From positions 1-64,000 of the IMG/VR virus record IMGVR_UViG_3300006224_000007: a stretch of 64,000 bases of DNA; one strand, written 5' to 3'. Made by a program: the position numbers and the translations under genes. The DNA comes from a virus. This document shows, piece by piece, positions 49,334 to 58,385 of this stretch (positions are counted from its first letter, which is position 1; every line of letters begins with the position of its first letter). Below the pieces are notes generated by a model that saw only the letters and a program-made list of their open reading frames with translations, searched no databases and was not told where the DNA came from.

Positions 49334-50235
49334 TGAATATAGCTATGCTTACAACTTGGAATTCTGCTTGTGGTATTGCTGAGTACTCAAGAAATCTTGT
49401 TAAAGAGTTTTTAAAACTTGGACACAATGTTCTTGTATTAAACAATACTACTGATGGAGAATCTATCCGTTCTGGAGCAGCTTTTGTTACATCAAAAGTA
49501 TTTGGCGTACATTGGTGGGGAGAAGACCCAACATTTAAAACAGAGCTTGCTTTGGATATGCTTCATTATTTTGAAGGCGCAGTAGGTCCAATAGCTGTTT
49601 TTCATGTTCAATATCAAGGAAGTCTTTATGAGCCAGAGGGATTTAATAAGCTTGTAGAAAATATTAAATGCAAAAAAGTCATAACACTACATGATTCTTC
49701 TAAGAATTCTAAACATAATCTAGATATTTTTAATGATGTTATTACTCATAGTTTTCGGCCTACAGTAAGAAGGCATCAGCAGTATCATGGCTTTTTATTT
49801 CCTACTATAGAAAGAACTCCTATGGTATTCAGTTTTGGAATGGGAAGAAATGACTATGCCTTTATTGAAAAGGCTTGTAAAGAGATTGGTATAGATTTTG
49901 AAGGCCATGATGCTAGAAAAAATGGCTGGCTATCAGAAGAAGCTCTATTTGAGAAGATGAATAATGCCGATGCTATTGTTTTATGGTATAATGATGTGCC
50001 AATAGAAGGTCAAAGTGCTGCATTACGAACAGCGATAAGTTCTATGAGGCCAGTTATAGTTAACGATGTTGGCTGGTTTAAAAATGAACCACCATTTGTA
50101 TATAAAGTTAGAACTAAAGATGAGCTACAAAATAAACTTTTACATATTTTAAATCTATATTATATAAGACAGAACTCATTTCAAAATTGTGCAGAAAAAT
50201 ATCTGGAGGTATTCAGTGAAGTTAAAAAAGCTTAA
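49333..50235 (+). CDS. Glycosyltransferase (GT4-like)
   Basis: 300 residues. TTWNSACGIAEYSRNLVKEFLKLGH is the N-terminal glycine loop; ITLHDSSKN and MRPVIVNDVG fit GT4 structure. Last gene of the glycan cluster. Confidence 0.75.
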   Translation: MNIAMLTTWNSACGIAEYSRNLVKEFLKLGHNVLVLNNTTDGESIRSGAAFVTSKVFGVHWWGEDPTFKTELALDMLHYFEGAVGPIAVFHVQYQGSLYEPEGFNKLVENIKCKKVITLHDSSKNSKHNLDIFNDVITHSFRPTVRRHQQYHGFLFPTIERTPMVFSFGMGRNDYAFIEKACKEIGIDFEGHDARKNGWLSEEALFEKMNNADAIVLWYNDVPIEGQSAALRTAISSMRPVIVNDVGWFKNEPPFVYKVRTKDELQNKLLHILNLYYIRQNSFQNCAEKYLEVFSEVKKA

Positions 50236-50410
50236 TGATTCTACCGCTGTAGACGAAAAAGGTAATGGTTGGTTCAGATACAAAGCTGGAGAACGACATT
50301 CTCAATGGGTAAGTTGTATTGTATGTGGAAAAACCGTACAGTATTATTGGTCAGATTGGCCTGATTATGAAGCAAAAGTTTGTGATGTTTGTATGGTATG
50401 GGAGAAATAA
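50216..50410 (+). CDS. Small zinc-binding protein
   Basis: 64 residues from GTG 50216 (GGAGGTATTCA). CIVCGK and CDVCM knuckles. Unknown. Confidence 0.6.
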   Translation: MKLKKLNDSTAVDEKGNGWFRYKAGERHSQWVSCIVCGKTVQYYWSDWPDYEAKVCDVCMVWEK

Positions 50411-50727
50411 TGAGAATTGATTTTTTACACCCAAAATTTCATGAGGGTTGGAATAGTACTGTTAGAAGAGGTATTCGCAGTATAAATCCTGGAGATAAAG
50501 TAGAATTATTTGAAACTGGAGCAGAAACTCCTGTAGCTATTGGAGAAGTAACTGATATTATTGTAACTCAGCTTTCAACTATTTATATGTTTCCACAACT
50601 TATTCAATATCAACATGATGAAGAAACTCAACACTTACATGGTTTACTGGAAGCTATGGATAGAGCCTACCCAGGAATTAGACCGTCTGAAGTAATTACA
50701 ATTATCTATTTTATGGTGGAGGAATAA
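50410..50727 (+). CDS. ASCH/PUA-like small protein
   Basis: 105 residues from ATG 50410 (GGGAGAAATA). STVRRGIRSINPGDKVELF and IGEVTDIIV resemble the ASCH/PUA-type RNA-binding fold, with low certainty. Confidence 0.55.
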   Translation: MRIDFLHPKFHEGWNSTVRRGIRSINPGDKVELFETGAETPVAIGEVTDIIVTQLSTIYMFPQLIQYQHDEETQHLHGLLEAMDRAYPGIRPSEVITIIYFMVEE

Positions 50728-51176
50728 TGGAAAGACCTAGTTGGGATGAATACTTCATAGACTTAGCAGTATTAGTAGCTAGTCGCTCTACTTGTCTTAG
50801 AAAACAACACGGCGCAATTATAGTGAAAGACAAGCAAATTCTTAGTACAGGATACAATGGTACTCCCTCTAAAATAACTCACTGTGAAACTTGTTTTAGA
50901 GAAGAGCATAATATTCCTCATGGAACTATGTATGAGCTTTGCAAATCTACCCATGCTGAAGCTAATGCTATTGTACAAGCGGCCAAACATGGAGTTTCTA
51001 TTAATGGTGCCGATATGTATATTACTGGTATTCCGTGCCTTATGTGTGCAAGACTTATAATCAATGCTGGTATCAAGAATATAATTACTGCGTTTGATGA
51101 AAACGAAGACCAGATGCAAGCATCATTAGAGCTTCTTAAAGAAGCCAAACTACCCTTTAGGAGAGTGGACTTGTAG
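50727..51176 (+). CDS. dCMP deaminase
   Basis: 149 residues. Zinc site: STHAEANAI (catalytic Glu) and GIPCLMCARLI (PCxxC), with a second Cys cluster (CETCF). Converts dCMP to dUMP, feeding dTTP synthesis; works with RNR. Typical of phages. Confidence 0.93.
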   Translation: MERPSWDEYFIDLAVLVASRSTCLRKQHGAIIVKDKQILSTGYNGTPSKITHCETCFREEHNIPHGTMYELCKSTHAEANAIVQAAKHGVSINGADMYITGIPCLMCARLIINAGIKNIITAFDENEDQMQASLELLKEAKLPFRRVDL

Positions 51177-51388
51177 TGGAATGTCCAAGATGCCATAAGA
51201 CACACTTTAATACTTTTATAATTAGCCGATATAAAGAGAAGATGCCTGTTAATAAATGTTGTATTTGTGGGTATCTTTGGATAGATGACAAAGATTTAAT
51301 TACACTAACAAAGGCTGAGTCGAAGAAAATGTTCATAGAAACTTTGAGGAATATGGGGAAATATGACCAACGAAAAGACAGTAGTTAA
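51176..51388 (+). CDS. Small zinc-ribbon protein before terminase
   Basis: 70 residues, GTG start. CPRCHK and CCICGY knuckles. Overlaps the terminase gene by 26 bases. Unknown. Confidence 0.6.
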   Translation: MECPRCHKTHFNTFIISRYKEKMPVNKCCICGYLWIDDKDLITLTKAESKKMFIETLRNMGKYDQRKDSS

Positions 51389-53891
51389 ACTATCTCCTGC
51401 ACTTGAAGAGAAGATAGTTGATAAAATTGTAGACCTTGCTCAATATATGGGAGAGATGAAATTCTACCCATATCAACTTCCTTTTGCTCGGAGACTAACT
51501 CAGAGCATTATCACTAATGAGGGTGCTACCCTCTCCGCTCTTTTTTCCCGTCAGTGTATTCTTCAAAAATCATTTATCATGGACCGTGATGGTAAGGTCA
51601 TGTTCATTGAAAAACACCCTGATGCCTGGGAAACACAAAGTCAAGCTAATATTTTAGAGATTAAAACTCTTGGTGGTCATGTAATTAAATGCACAGAAGA
51701 ACACCCTATTGCTACAGACCAAGGTTGGATGCCAGCCCAATGTGTAGAAAAGGGTACAAAAGTAGTAGTCCTAGACCAATGGAATAAGTTTGGAGATGGA
51801 ATAATTCCATACAAGGACAAAACTTTTGTTATGAGTAATGATTTGGCTGAGTTAGTTGGATGGCTTACTGCAAATATCAGAGATTCAGAAGAAGTTAAAA
51901 TCACCATAGGCCATAAAAGAGTCTTAGAACTGATTACAAAATATTTTCTTGATTCAGATTTTACTGCTAGAAAGACTAGTTTGACCATTCGATTGAATGG
52001 TCACTTAAAAAATTTCTTAAAATTTGTAATTAAATACAATAGTTATGGTATGCCTGAAGGCATTAACTATTTTACTAGAGAACAGTTGATTAGATTCTTT
52101 TACCCACTATTTCTTACTAATGGAAAAACCTATAAGAAACCTAGCACTATGAAGATAATGCTAAAAGACTTAAACTATTTTGCTCTATTGTTTTACAAGG
52201 AGCATCTTAATAAGCTAGGTTTACATGGAAACTACGAGATGTGGATTGGTCATAACTTAATTTTTCAATGTGCTACTAACTACTTACGTTTTAAAGAATT
52301 GTTTGAAGAATATCTTCCCAAAGAGTATTTTCCTTCTTTCTATCAGTATAGAAAAAGAGCCAGCAAAACTTTTGAAGGAGAAGATGGAGAAATTCTTACC
52401 TATGCTAGAGTACATTCAATAAAATGGGAAGCTGTGCATGTTCCTGTATGGGATATTAATGTTCCTGATAAGGGATGGTTTTTAGTTTCAGGTGCAAAAG
52501 TGCATAACTCAGGAAAAACTCAAGTTGTAGCTATGATTACGGCTGCTTGCATGGTAGTTTTGCCTACGTTAGCAGAAAAATTTCCTGAGAATTTTGGCTT
52601 GTTTATTAAGGGATTTTGGGCTGGATGCTTTGGTCCTGTAGGAGAACAAGCTATTACAATGTTTGATAGAATCTACTCAGTTTTTGTTTCAGATAATAGT
52701 AAAAGATTATTCATTGAAGAGTTAAAGATGCCAATACCAGCGCAGGGTGGAGCGCGTGGAAACCTAATCAAGCTTAAAAATAAGTCCTTTGTACGTTATC
52801 AATCTGGTAGTCGTAGAGCAAAAGTTGAGTCTAAAACATACCATCTTATCATTCTTGATGAATGTCAAGATATGGAATCCTTCAAGATTAAGAAGTCTAT
52901 TCTTCCTATGGGTGCTGCTGTTAATGCTACAGTTGTAACTACAGGTACACCTGATGTTTACATTGGTTATTTTTATGATACAATAGAACAGAATAAAGCC
53001 GAAGATATTAAAAATCCAGGTCCAAAGCAAATGCACTTTGAAATTGATTATCAAGTTGCTCAAAAATATAATCCTATGTATAAGAAGTATATTCAAAAAG
53101 AGATAAAACGTCTTGGTTTTGAATCTGATGAATTCAAGATGGCCTATAGACTTATTTGGCCTATAACAAAAGGGATGGTATTTACTAAATCTCAACTAGA
53201 TGAAAAGTGTTATAATAAGGCATTGAAGTTTGTACAGGAATGGCATGAAACACCTTGTATAGCTGGGCTTGACTTAGGAAAGGCTCAAAACTCTACAGTC
53301 GTGTTTGTTCTTAGACCTTTTTGGGAAGATGCTGACGAAGAAGGAAATGTTCCTAAACAAATTTTAAACTGGATGGAACTTGAAGGAGATGAATGGGAAG
53401 AACAATATCCAAAAGTGGTAGACTTTCTAAGCAACTATTGGATTGATTCCCTAGTCTGTGATTCAACAGGAGTAGGTAATCCTATAACAGAACGTTATGC
53501 TAAACTACTTCCTAATACAAACGTAGTTCCATTTGTATTTAGTCCTACCTCTAAAGATATTGGGTATAAATACTTTCTTCAAGAAGTTAATCAAAAGAGA
53601 TTAATTATTCCCGCCCATACGAGCGTTCGTAATACTAATCGGTTCAAAAAATTTGAGCATCAGATGACTACTTTGAAGAAACATTATAGTGGTAAGTTTT
53701 TAAGTCCATGCCCTATAGATGCCGATAAAGGTCATGATGACTATTGTGATTCCTTGATGCTTGCTATATTCGGTACATTTTATGAAGTTATGCCTGAAAT
53801 AGAAGAAACATACAATGATTTCTTCCTAGCATCAAGAGATAATATAGAACAAACCTTTGGAAGAAACTATTCTAGACCGAGAAAAACATAA
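51363..53891 (+). CDS. terL: Terminase large subunit (precursor split by intein)
   Basis: 842 residues. The precursor is interrupted at residue 64/65 by a 318-residue intein. Once it is removed, RQ joins SGKTQ to make the Walker A of a T4-type packaging ATPase, with Walker B LIILDECQDM. The C-terminal nuclease has Asp at AGLDLGKAQNS, DSTGVGNP and GHDDYCDSLM. Mature length is about 524. Pumps DNA into the head and cuts concatemers. Followed by portal and head genes. Confidence 0.93.
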   Translation: MTNEKTVVKLSPALEEKIVDKIVDLAQYMGEMKFYPYQLPFARRLTQSIITNEGATLSALFSRQCILQKSFIMDRDGKVMFIEKHPDAWETQSQANILEIKTLGGHVIKCTEEHPIATDQGWMPAQCVEKGTKVVVLDQWNKFGDGIIPYKDKTFVMSNDLAELVGWLTANIRDSEEVKITIGHKRVLELITKYFLDSDFTARKTSLTIRLNGHLKNFLKFVIKYNSYGMPEGINYFTREQLIRFFYPLFLTNGKTYKKPSTMKIMLKDLNYFALLFYKEHLNKLGLHGNYEMWIGHNLIFQCATNYLRFKELFEEYLPKEYFPSFYQYRKRASKTFEGEDGEILTYARVHSIKWEAVHVPVWDINVPDKGWFLVSGAKVHNSGKTQVVAMITAACMVVLPTLAEKFPENFGLFIKGFWAGCFGPVGEQAITMFDRIYSVFVSDNSKRLFIEELKMPIPAQGGARGNLIKLKNKSFVRYQSGSRRAKVESKTYHLIILDECQDMESFKIKKSILPMGAAVNATVVTTGTPDVYIGYFYDTIEQNKAEDIKNPGPKQMHFEIDYQVAQKYNPMYKKYIQKEIKRLGFESDEFKMAYRLIWPITKGMVFTKSQLDEKCYNKALKFVQEWHETPCIAGLDLGKAQNSTVVFVLRPFWEDADEEGNVPKQILNWMELEGDEWEEQYPKVVDFLSNYWIDSLVCDSTGVGNPITERYAKLLPNTNVVPFVFSPTSKDIGYKYFLQEVNQKRLIIPAHTSVRNTNRFKKFEHQMTTLKKHYSGKFLSPCPIDADKGHDDYCDSLMLAIFGTFYEVMPEIEETYNDFFLASRDNIEQTFGRNYSRPRKT
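51555..52508 (+). other. Intein in terminase Walker A, with degenerate LAGLIDADG-type insert
   Basis: 318 residues, from Cys65 to Asn382 of the precursor. N-terminal block A is CILQKS, block B GHVIKCTEEHPI (T-x-x-H). C-terminal blocks have VWDINVPDKGWFLVSG and end VHN; the next residue is Ser, so Cys1, His-Asn and Ser+1 are all present. A middle region (LAELVGWLTAN) looks like a degenerate homing endonuclease. The intein appears splicing-competent. Confidence 0.9.
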
Positions 53892-53915
53892 TATTATAGA
53901 GAGGGGGTGTTTAAA

Positions 53916-55496
53916 ATAACATACGCTTTACCTGGAAATTTTGATTCACAAGTATATTCTAGTACATTCTTTGCTCAAGTGTTCAACTTTGGTCCAGACC
54001 ATTCTGAGCGAGTTACAAAATATCAAAACTGCTGGGATTTCTATGATGGAAAACATTGGACACAAACATCACCAGAAGGTTTTGACCAAGTTACAATTAA
54101 CTATTGCAAAACTTTTGTTAAAAAACTAAGACGTTTTGCATTTAGAAATTCCTGGTCAATGGTATTTACTCCAGAGCAAATTGAAGATGGAATTGATACT
54201 TGGGTTAAAGATGTTTGGAAGAACAATAACTTGAAAGGAATTACGAATACTGTGGCTGATTTTGGTGGTATTTTTGGGGATTGGTTTATCTATCCTCAAT
54301 GGCTTCCTAGTGCAGATGATGATATAGAAAAGCCAACTAATCCTGCTGATGTTAAATTAGTAGCCTTAGACCCTAGATATGTATTTCCACAATACAATTC
54401 GAAAACTGGAGATATGGAATTCTGTATCGTTTTGATTCCTTATCAAGATTTTAAACTTGTAGGAAACCAATTTGAATTAGAAAATAGAATCTATAGAGAG
54501 GTTCACACAAAAGAAAAAATCTTTATACAAGAACTAAATGAAAAAAATGAAGTTGTAGAAGACAGGGTAATTGACAATCCTCTTAATAAACTATTGATTG
54601 TTCATGGAATTCATCAACCTAAGCCTGGAAGCGATTTTGGCGCTGGTATTGTGGAGGACGTAATTGATGGAAATAAACTTTTCAATGAAAAAACTTCTGA
54701 CGTATCCGATATCTTGGATTATCACGCTGCTCCTATTACTATTATTTACGGAGCCAAGGCGAGACAACTAGAAAAGGGAGCAAACAAGATATGGTCTGGT
54801 CTTCCTGCTAATGCTAAAGTAGAGAACTTATCTAGCCAAGGAAATATTCCTGCGGCTAGAGACTTCTTGAAAGACGTTAAAACTTGGATGCATGAATTAG
54901 CAAGTATTCCTGAAAAGTCCCTTGGTGGTGAAAGACAAATTAGTAATACTGCTGCCTCTGCATTAGCTATTGATTTTGAACCTATTATAGAGTTGGCAGA
55001 AGATGTTCAGTTTTATTTTGATACGGGTATAAAGAAAGTAAATGAGCTTATTATAGATATTGGTATCTATACTGGAGCTATTAGTACAGACCTAGAAAAA
55101 CCAATTCTATATGAACATCATATAGAGCATGGGTCTTTACTTCCTAGAGATAGGTCTATCGACCTAGCAGATATTACTACAGAGATTAATCTTAGTATAG
55201 AGTCTAAAAGAGGCGCTATGCAAAGACTTGGAATTAAAAATGTTGATGCTAAGATTAAAGAAATTGAAGATGAAGAGGAAGAAGAAAAGAAACGTGCTAT
55301 GGAGTTAGCTCAGAAATATATGCCACCTGAAATGGTATATGAGGCTGGTAATACTGAAAACTTTGAAGAGCCAGATATATACGAGAAAGAAGAAGGTACT
55401 ACTACTAAACAAAAAAAGGCAAGAAAAGCGGTGAATAAAAATCCTGTTGTTCATGGGCAACAAGTAACTGATGAAGCTACGGTTAATAAATCATAG
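53916..55496 (+). CDS. Portal protein, probable ATA start
   Basis: About 526 residues. The Lys/Asp-rich mid-part (NKLLIVHGIHQPKPGSDFGAGIVEDVIDGNKLFNEKTSD) fits portals of the SPP1 type. The GTG at 53907 lies inside the GGGGGTG ribosome site. ATA at 53916 lies six bases after that site, so ATA is the better start. A charged coil ends the protein. It forms the ring through which terminase loads DNA. Confidence 0.85.
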   Translation: MTYALPGNFDSQVYSSTFFAQVFNFGPDHSERVTKYQNCWDFYDGKHWTQTSPEGFDQVTINYCKTFVKKLRRFAFRNSWSMVFTPEQIEDGIDTWVKDVWKNNNLKGITNTVADFGGIFGDWFIYPQWLPSADDDIEKPTNPADVKLVALDPRYVFPQYNSKTGDMEFCIVLIPYQDFKLVGNQFELENRIYREVHTKEKIFIQELNEKNEVVEDRVIDNPLNKLLIVHGIHQPKPGSDFGAGIVEDVIDGNKLFNEKTSDVSDILDYHAAPITIIYGAKARQLEKGANKIWSGLPANAKVENLSSQGNIPAARDFLKDVKTWMHELASIPEKSLGGERQISNTAASALAIDFEPIIELAEDVQFYFDTGIKKVNELIIDIGIYTGAISTDLEKPILYEHHIEHGSLLPRDRSIDLADITTEINLSIESKRGAMQRLGIKNVDAKIKEIEDEEEEEKKRAMELAQKYMPPEMVYEAGNTENFEEPDIYEKEEGTTTKQKKARKAVNKNPVVHGQQVTDEATVNKS

Positions 55497-55534
55497 GGTT
55501 AACTCTAGATAAAGAGTTAACCCTCCCCTTTTTT
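55497..55534 (+). terminator. Strong intrinsic terminator after portal
   Basis: GGTTAACTCT (55497-55506) pairs with AGAGTTAACC (55513-55522), a perfect 10-bp stem, followed by CTCCCCTTTTTT. The following 77 bases (to 55611) are A+T-rich with TTGACC at 55568 but no good -10. Confidence 0.9.
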
Positions 55535-55611
55535 GCCTTTTGTTAGAATTTAAAGTTAAATATTAAGTTGACCGATATTTAAAATAACTACGTTTAGAGT
55601 AAGGGGGTGAA

Positions 55612-55809
55612 ATGGCTAGAGGAACATTTAAACCTGAAAAACCTGCTAAGAATACAGAAAAGGTGGGTGTATTCAATAAGGCTGTTAATGATTTAAGACC
55701 AACTACAATGGATGATTCAGCTAATGCTGATGCTTGGGCAAAGCATGTTAATCAAATTGGTTGGGAAAAAGAAGCATATAAGTCGGATGACCCTAATGCT
55801 ACTTCGTAA
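55612..55809 (+). CDS. Small structural-region protein
   Basis: 65 residues, ATG after AAGGGGGTGAA. Basic and Asn/Ala-rich. Between portal and scaffold; unknown. Confidence 0.65.
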   Translation: MARGTFKPEKPAKNTEKVGVFNKAVNDLRPTTMDDSANADAWAKHVNQIGWEKEAYKSDDPNATS

Positions 55810-55828
55810 ATAAGAAAGGAGAACGAAA

Positions 55829-56572
55829 ATGTCTGATAATAATGACGCTCTTGAGCCGCAGAAAGAAGATGAGACAGACGAAAAGGAACTAGAAGGTAAG
55901 GAAACCCCGGTGGAGGGGAAAGAAAAAGAGGAAAAGAAAGAAGAGAAAAAAGAAGAGAAGTCTGTTGATGTTGAAGCTTATAAAAAAGCTCTTGAAGATG
56001 AGTGGTTAGAAAAAATTCGTACTCAAGAAAAAGCAAAGCTTTATGACTCTTTCGAGAAGTATAAAGAAGATGCTAAAAAAGCTAACGAAGCACGAAAAGC
56101 CGCTGAAGATAAGCTTAAAGAGTATGAAACTTCTAAGTTATCTGTTGAAGAACAATCCGTTCTTAAACTTGAACAACTAGAAGAATCTAATGCTAAATTA
56201 CAAGCTCAAATGCAAGAATTGGTTGAGGAAGCTAACAACAAAATTAACACTCTTCAGCTAGAGTTGGTCAAAAAAGAAGTGCTTGCACAGTATGGAGACG
56301 AAATAATTCCTGCACTTGTAACAGGAAGTACTATTGAGGAATTGACCCAAAGTGCCGAAAATGCTCATAGAGAATATATCTCTATTCGTGAACGTGAGCT
56401 TGCTAAGGTAAAAGATATTGTTAAACCAAAGACACAAATTGGTGGTGGAATAAATCCTCAGAATGATAGACTTAATGCTGGAGTCAACGTTGCAGACTTA
56501 AATAAAATCACAGACCCAAAAATTTGGGAAGCTAATAGGGATAAATTCCTAGAAGAAGCTCTAAAATCATAA
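55829..56572 (+). CDS. Capsid scaffolding protein
   Basis: 247 residues. Highly charged, with a Glu/Lys-rich N-terminus, long coiled coil (about 65-150) and a short C-terminal motif region (DRLNAGVNVADLN). Position between portal and capsid supports scaffold. It guides shell assembly and leaves before maturation. Confidence 0.85.
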   Translation: MSDNNDALEPQKEDETDEKELEGKETPVEGKEKEEKKEEKKEEKSVDVEAYKKALEDEWLEKIRTQEKAKLYDSFEKYKEDAKKANEARKAAEDKLKEYETSKLSVEEQSVLKLEQLEESNAKLQAQMQELVEEANNKINTLQLELVKKEVLAQYGDEIIPALVTGSTIEELTQSAENAHREYISIRERELAKVKDIVKPKTQIGGGINPQNDRLNAGVNVADLNKITDPKIWEANRDKFLEEALKS

Positions 56573-56605
56573 TTTTAAAGAAAGGAAAGGGGGTGAATAA
56601 CTAGA

Positions 56606-57526
56606 ATGACAAGTTATCTTACTACTGCTCTTGCAGCTACGGGTGGAACTAATGTAAGACTTTCTGAAGTGGTTCTTACCATTTACAGCAAAGATATTAT
56701 GTTCCAGGCGCAGCCTGTACTAAGATTTGACCAGTTTGCTCAGGTTAAAACCGACCTTTCCGCTACTCCTGGTAAACAAATTACCTTCTTCAAGTATAAT
56801 AACCTAACTGCTGGTGGCCTGTTAACTGAAGGTACGCCTCTGGCTACTAAAGCTTTGGCGGGTTCGCAAGTATCTATTGCGGTGTATGAATACGGTAACG
56901 CTGTTGCTGTGTCTAATATGCTGTTAGTTACTGCTTTCACAGATGTTATGGCTGATACTGCTAAATTGCTTGGACAAGATTATGCAAAAGTCATCGACGC
57001 TTTGGCGAGAGATACGGTTGAAGCTGGTGCCGGTAGTACTGTATTTGCTAATGACAGAGCTAATGCTGATGCTATTACATCTACAGACTATCTAACAATG
57101 GAAGAAGTTAAAGACGCTGTTGAAATTCTTGCTACAAATAACGCGCAAAAGATTAACAACGACCATTGGGTTATGTTTGTGCATCCACACCAAAGCCGTA
57201 ATCTGCGTGATGATGCTGACTGGGTAACAGTTGGTAAACTAGACCCTCAACGTTTGTACAATGGGGAAATAGGACGTATTGATGACGTTATCTTCGTGGA
57301 AACTACTCAAGTTAGTATAGATGCTAATGAGGCAGCTACTCCTGTTGATACTTACTCTGCTATCATGATTGGCGACAATGCTTTCGGTAAAGCCGTAGCG
57401 TTGCCGGTTGAAATGCGTGATAATGGTGTTGTAGACTTCGGGCGTGAGCGTGACTTAGCATGGTATACTATTGTTGGATATGGTGTTCTTAATGCTGATA
57501 ACATCGTTAAAGTCCAAACTGCTTAA
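56606..57526 (+). CDS. Major capsid protein (HK97 fold, N4-gp56-like)
   Basis: 306 residues. EVVLTIYSKDIMFQAQPVLRFDQF, GKQITFFKYNNLTAGGLLTEGTPL and SQVSIAVYEYGNAVAVSN match the N4-gp56 family of coat proteins. AAAGGGGGTGAATAAC precedes the ATG. G+C is somewhat higher than in the rest of the genome. Confidence 0.9.
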   Translation: MTSYLTTALAATGGTNVRLSEVVLTIYSKDIMFQAQPVLRFDQFAQVKTDLSATPGKQITFFKYNNLTAGGLLTEGTPLATKALAGSQVSIAVYEYGNAVAVSNMLLVTAFTDVMADTAKLLGQDYAKVIDALARDTVEAGAGSTVFANDRANADAITSTDYLTMEEVKDAVEILATNNAQKINNDHWVMFVHPHQSRNLRDDADWVTVGKLDPQRLYNGEIGRIDDVIFVETTQVSIDANEAATPVDTYSAIMIGDNAFGKAVALPVEMRDNGVVDFGRERDLAWYTIVGYGVLNADNIVKVQTA

Positions 57527-57541
57527 TCCTAAGTTTTGGCA

Positions 57542-57570
57542 TTGACAAGACGGGGAGTGGATGATATTAT
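57542..57570 (+). promoter_or_regulatory. Consensus promoter overlapping the post-capsid hairpin
   Basis: TTGACA (57542-57547), exact 17-base spacer, TATTAT (57565-57570). The first arm of the hairpin lies inside the spacer, so a terminator for capsid mRNA and a promoter for tail genes share the same 50 bases. Confidence 0.7.
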
Positions 57571-57596
57571 GATATATTGTCTACTCCCCTATTTTA
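57552..57596 (+). terminator. Terminator-like hairpin after the capsid gene
   Basis: GGGGAGT (57552-57558) pairs with ACTCCCC (57583-57589), then TATTTTATA. A long loop holds the -10 box. Confidence 0.6.
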
Positions 57597-57609
57597 TAAA
57601 GGAGATAAA

Positions 57610-57927
57610 ATGAGTAAAATAAAAAAAGCCATCTTTGAAGATGAGGAAGCTCTCCAGAGCATTGAAGAATTGAAAGAGATTACAGAAGAGCCTAAAGAAA
57701 TACCAGAAGAAGAGATTGAAAAACTATTTAGCTATGAGCCGATTCAAGTAGAAGAGGTTCAAACAATAGAAACCACTATAGAGGTCATCCCTCTTAGGGA
57801 TGATAGGTTTTCTTTTGGTGGAACATGGTATTATTTGACAAAAGGTAAACCTCAAAAAGTGCCTATTGCGGTACGAGATTTTCTTTTAATGAACAAACAA
57901 AACCCGAGAATTAAGGATATATGGTAA
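57610..57927 (+). CDS. Head-tail region small protein
   Basis: 105 residues from ATG 57610 (AAGGAGATAAA). Acidic N-terminal half, then FSFGGTWYYLTKGKPQKVPIAVRDFL, a motif seen in phage head or tail genes. Function uncertain. Confidence 0.7.
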   Translation: MSKIKKAIFEDEEALQSIEELKEITEEPKEIPEEEIEKLFSYEPIQVEEVQTIETTIEVIPLRDDRFSFGGTWYYLTKGKPQKVPIAVRDFLLMNKQNPRIKDIW

Positions 57928-58385
57928 ACTATAATAACATATTTCTTGAAAAAACAGGACAGTTAGATGCAACAAATCCTTGGGATGATACTAAAATTGA
58001 GGGTTTTCTAAACAACTACTCTTTTATTATTTCAAAGGATTATGCGACTCCTTGGGCTGATTTTGCTACTGTTCCTGATAGATATCAATATCCTGTTGTG
58101 CTTTATTCCGCTATACAATTTTGGTGGTTTAAAGCTGGAGAATCAGCAACCAAATTTGATGTTCAAGTTGGTGGTACAACAGGCCAAAAATCAACACAGA
58201 TTTTCTATCGTGCATTGGAAATGATAGATTATCTTACAAAAGAGCTTGAAAAAATTGCTTCTGATATAATGTTGGAAGATTCATCTGCTGGTGATATAAT
58301 TGTTGGAGACTTAGTAAAACGTAGTAAATTTACAGGATATCTTGTTCCAAGAGAAGATGACCCAGCAGGAGATTGGACTAGTTAA
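57921..58385 (+). CDS. Probable head-tail connector protein
   Basis: 154 residues, helical. In the connector position between capsid and tail-completion genes. No strong motif. Confidence 0.6.
   Translation: MVNYNNIFLEKTGQLDATNPWDDTKIEGFLNNYSFIISKDYATPWADFATVPDRYQYPVVLYSAIQFWWFKAGESATKFDVQVGGTTGQKSTQIFYRALEMIDYLTKELEKIASDIMLEDSSAGDIIVGDLVKRSKFTGYLVPREDDPAGDWTS

Noticed and set aside
53907-53909. GTG as portal start
   Set aside because: It lies inside the GGGGGTG ribosome site that recurs, without serving as a start, before other genes such as 55612, 56606 and 59654.
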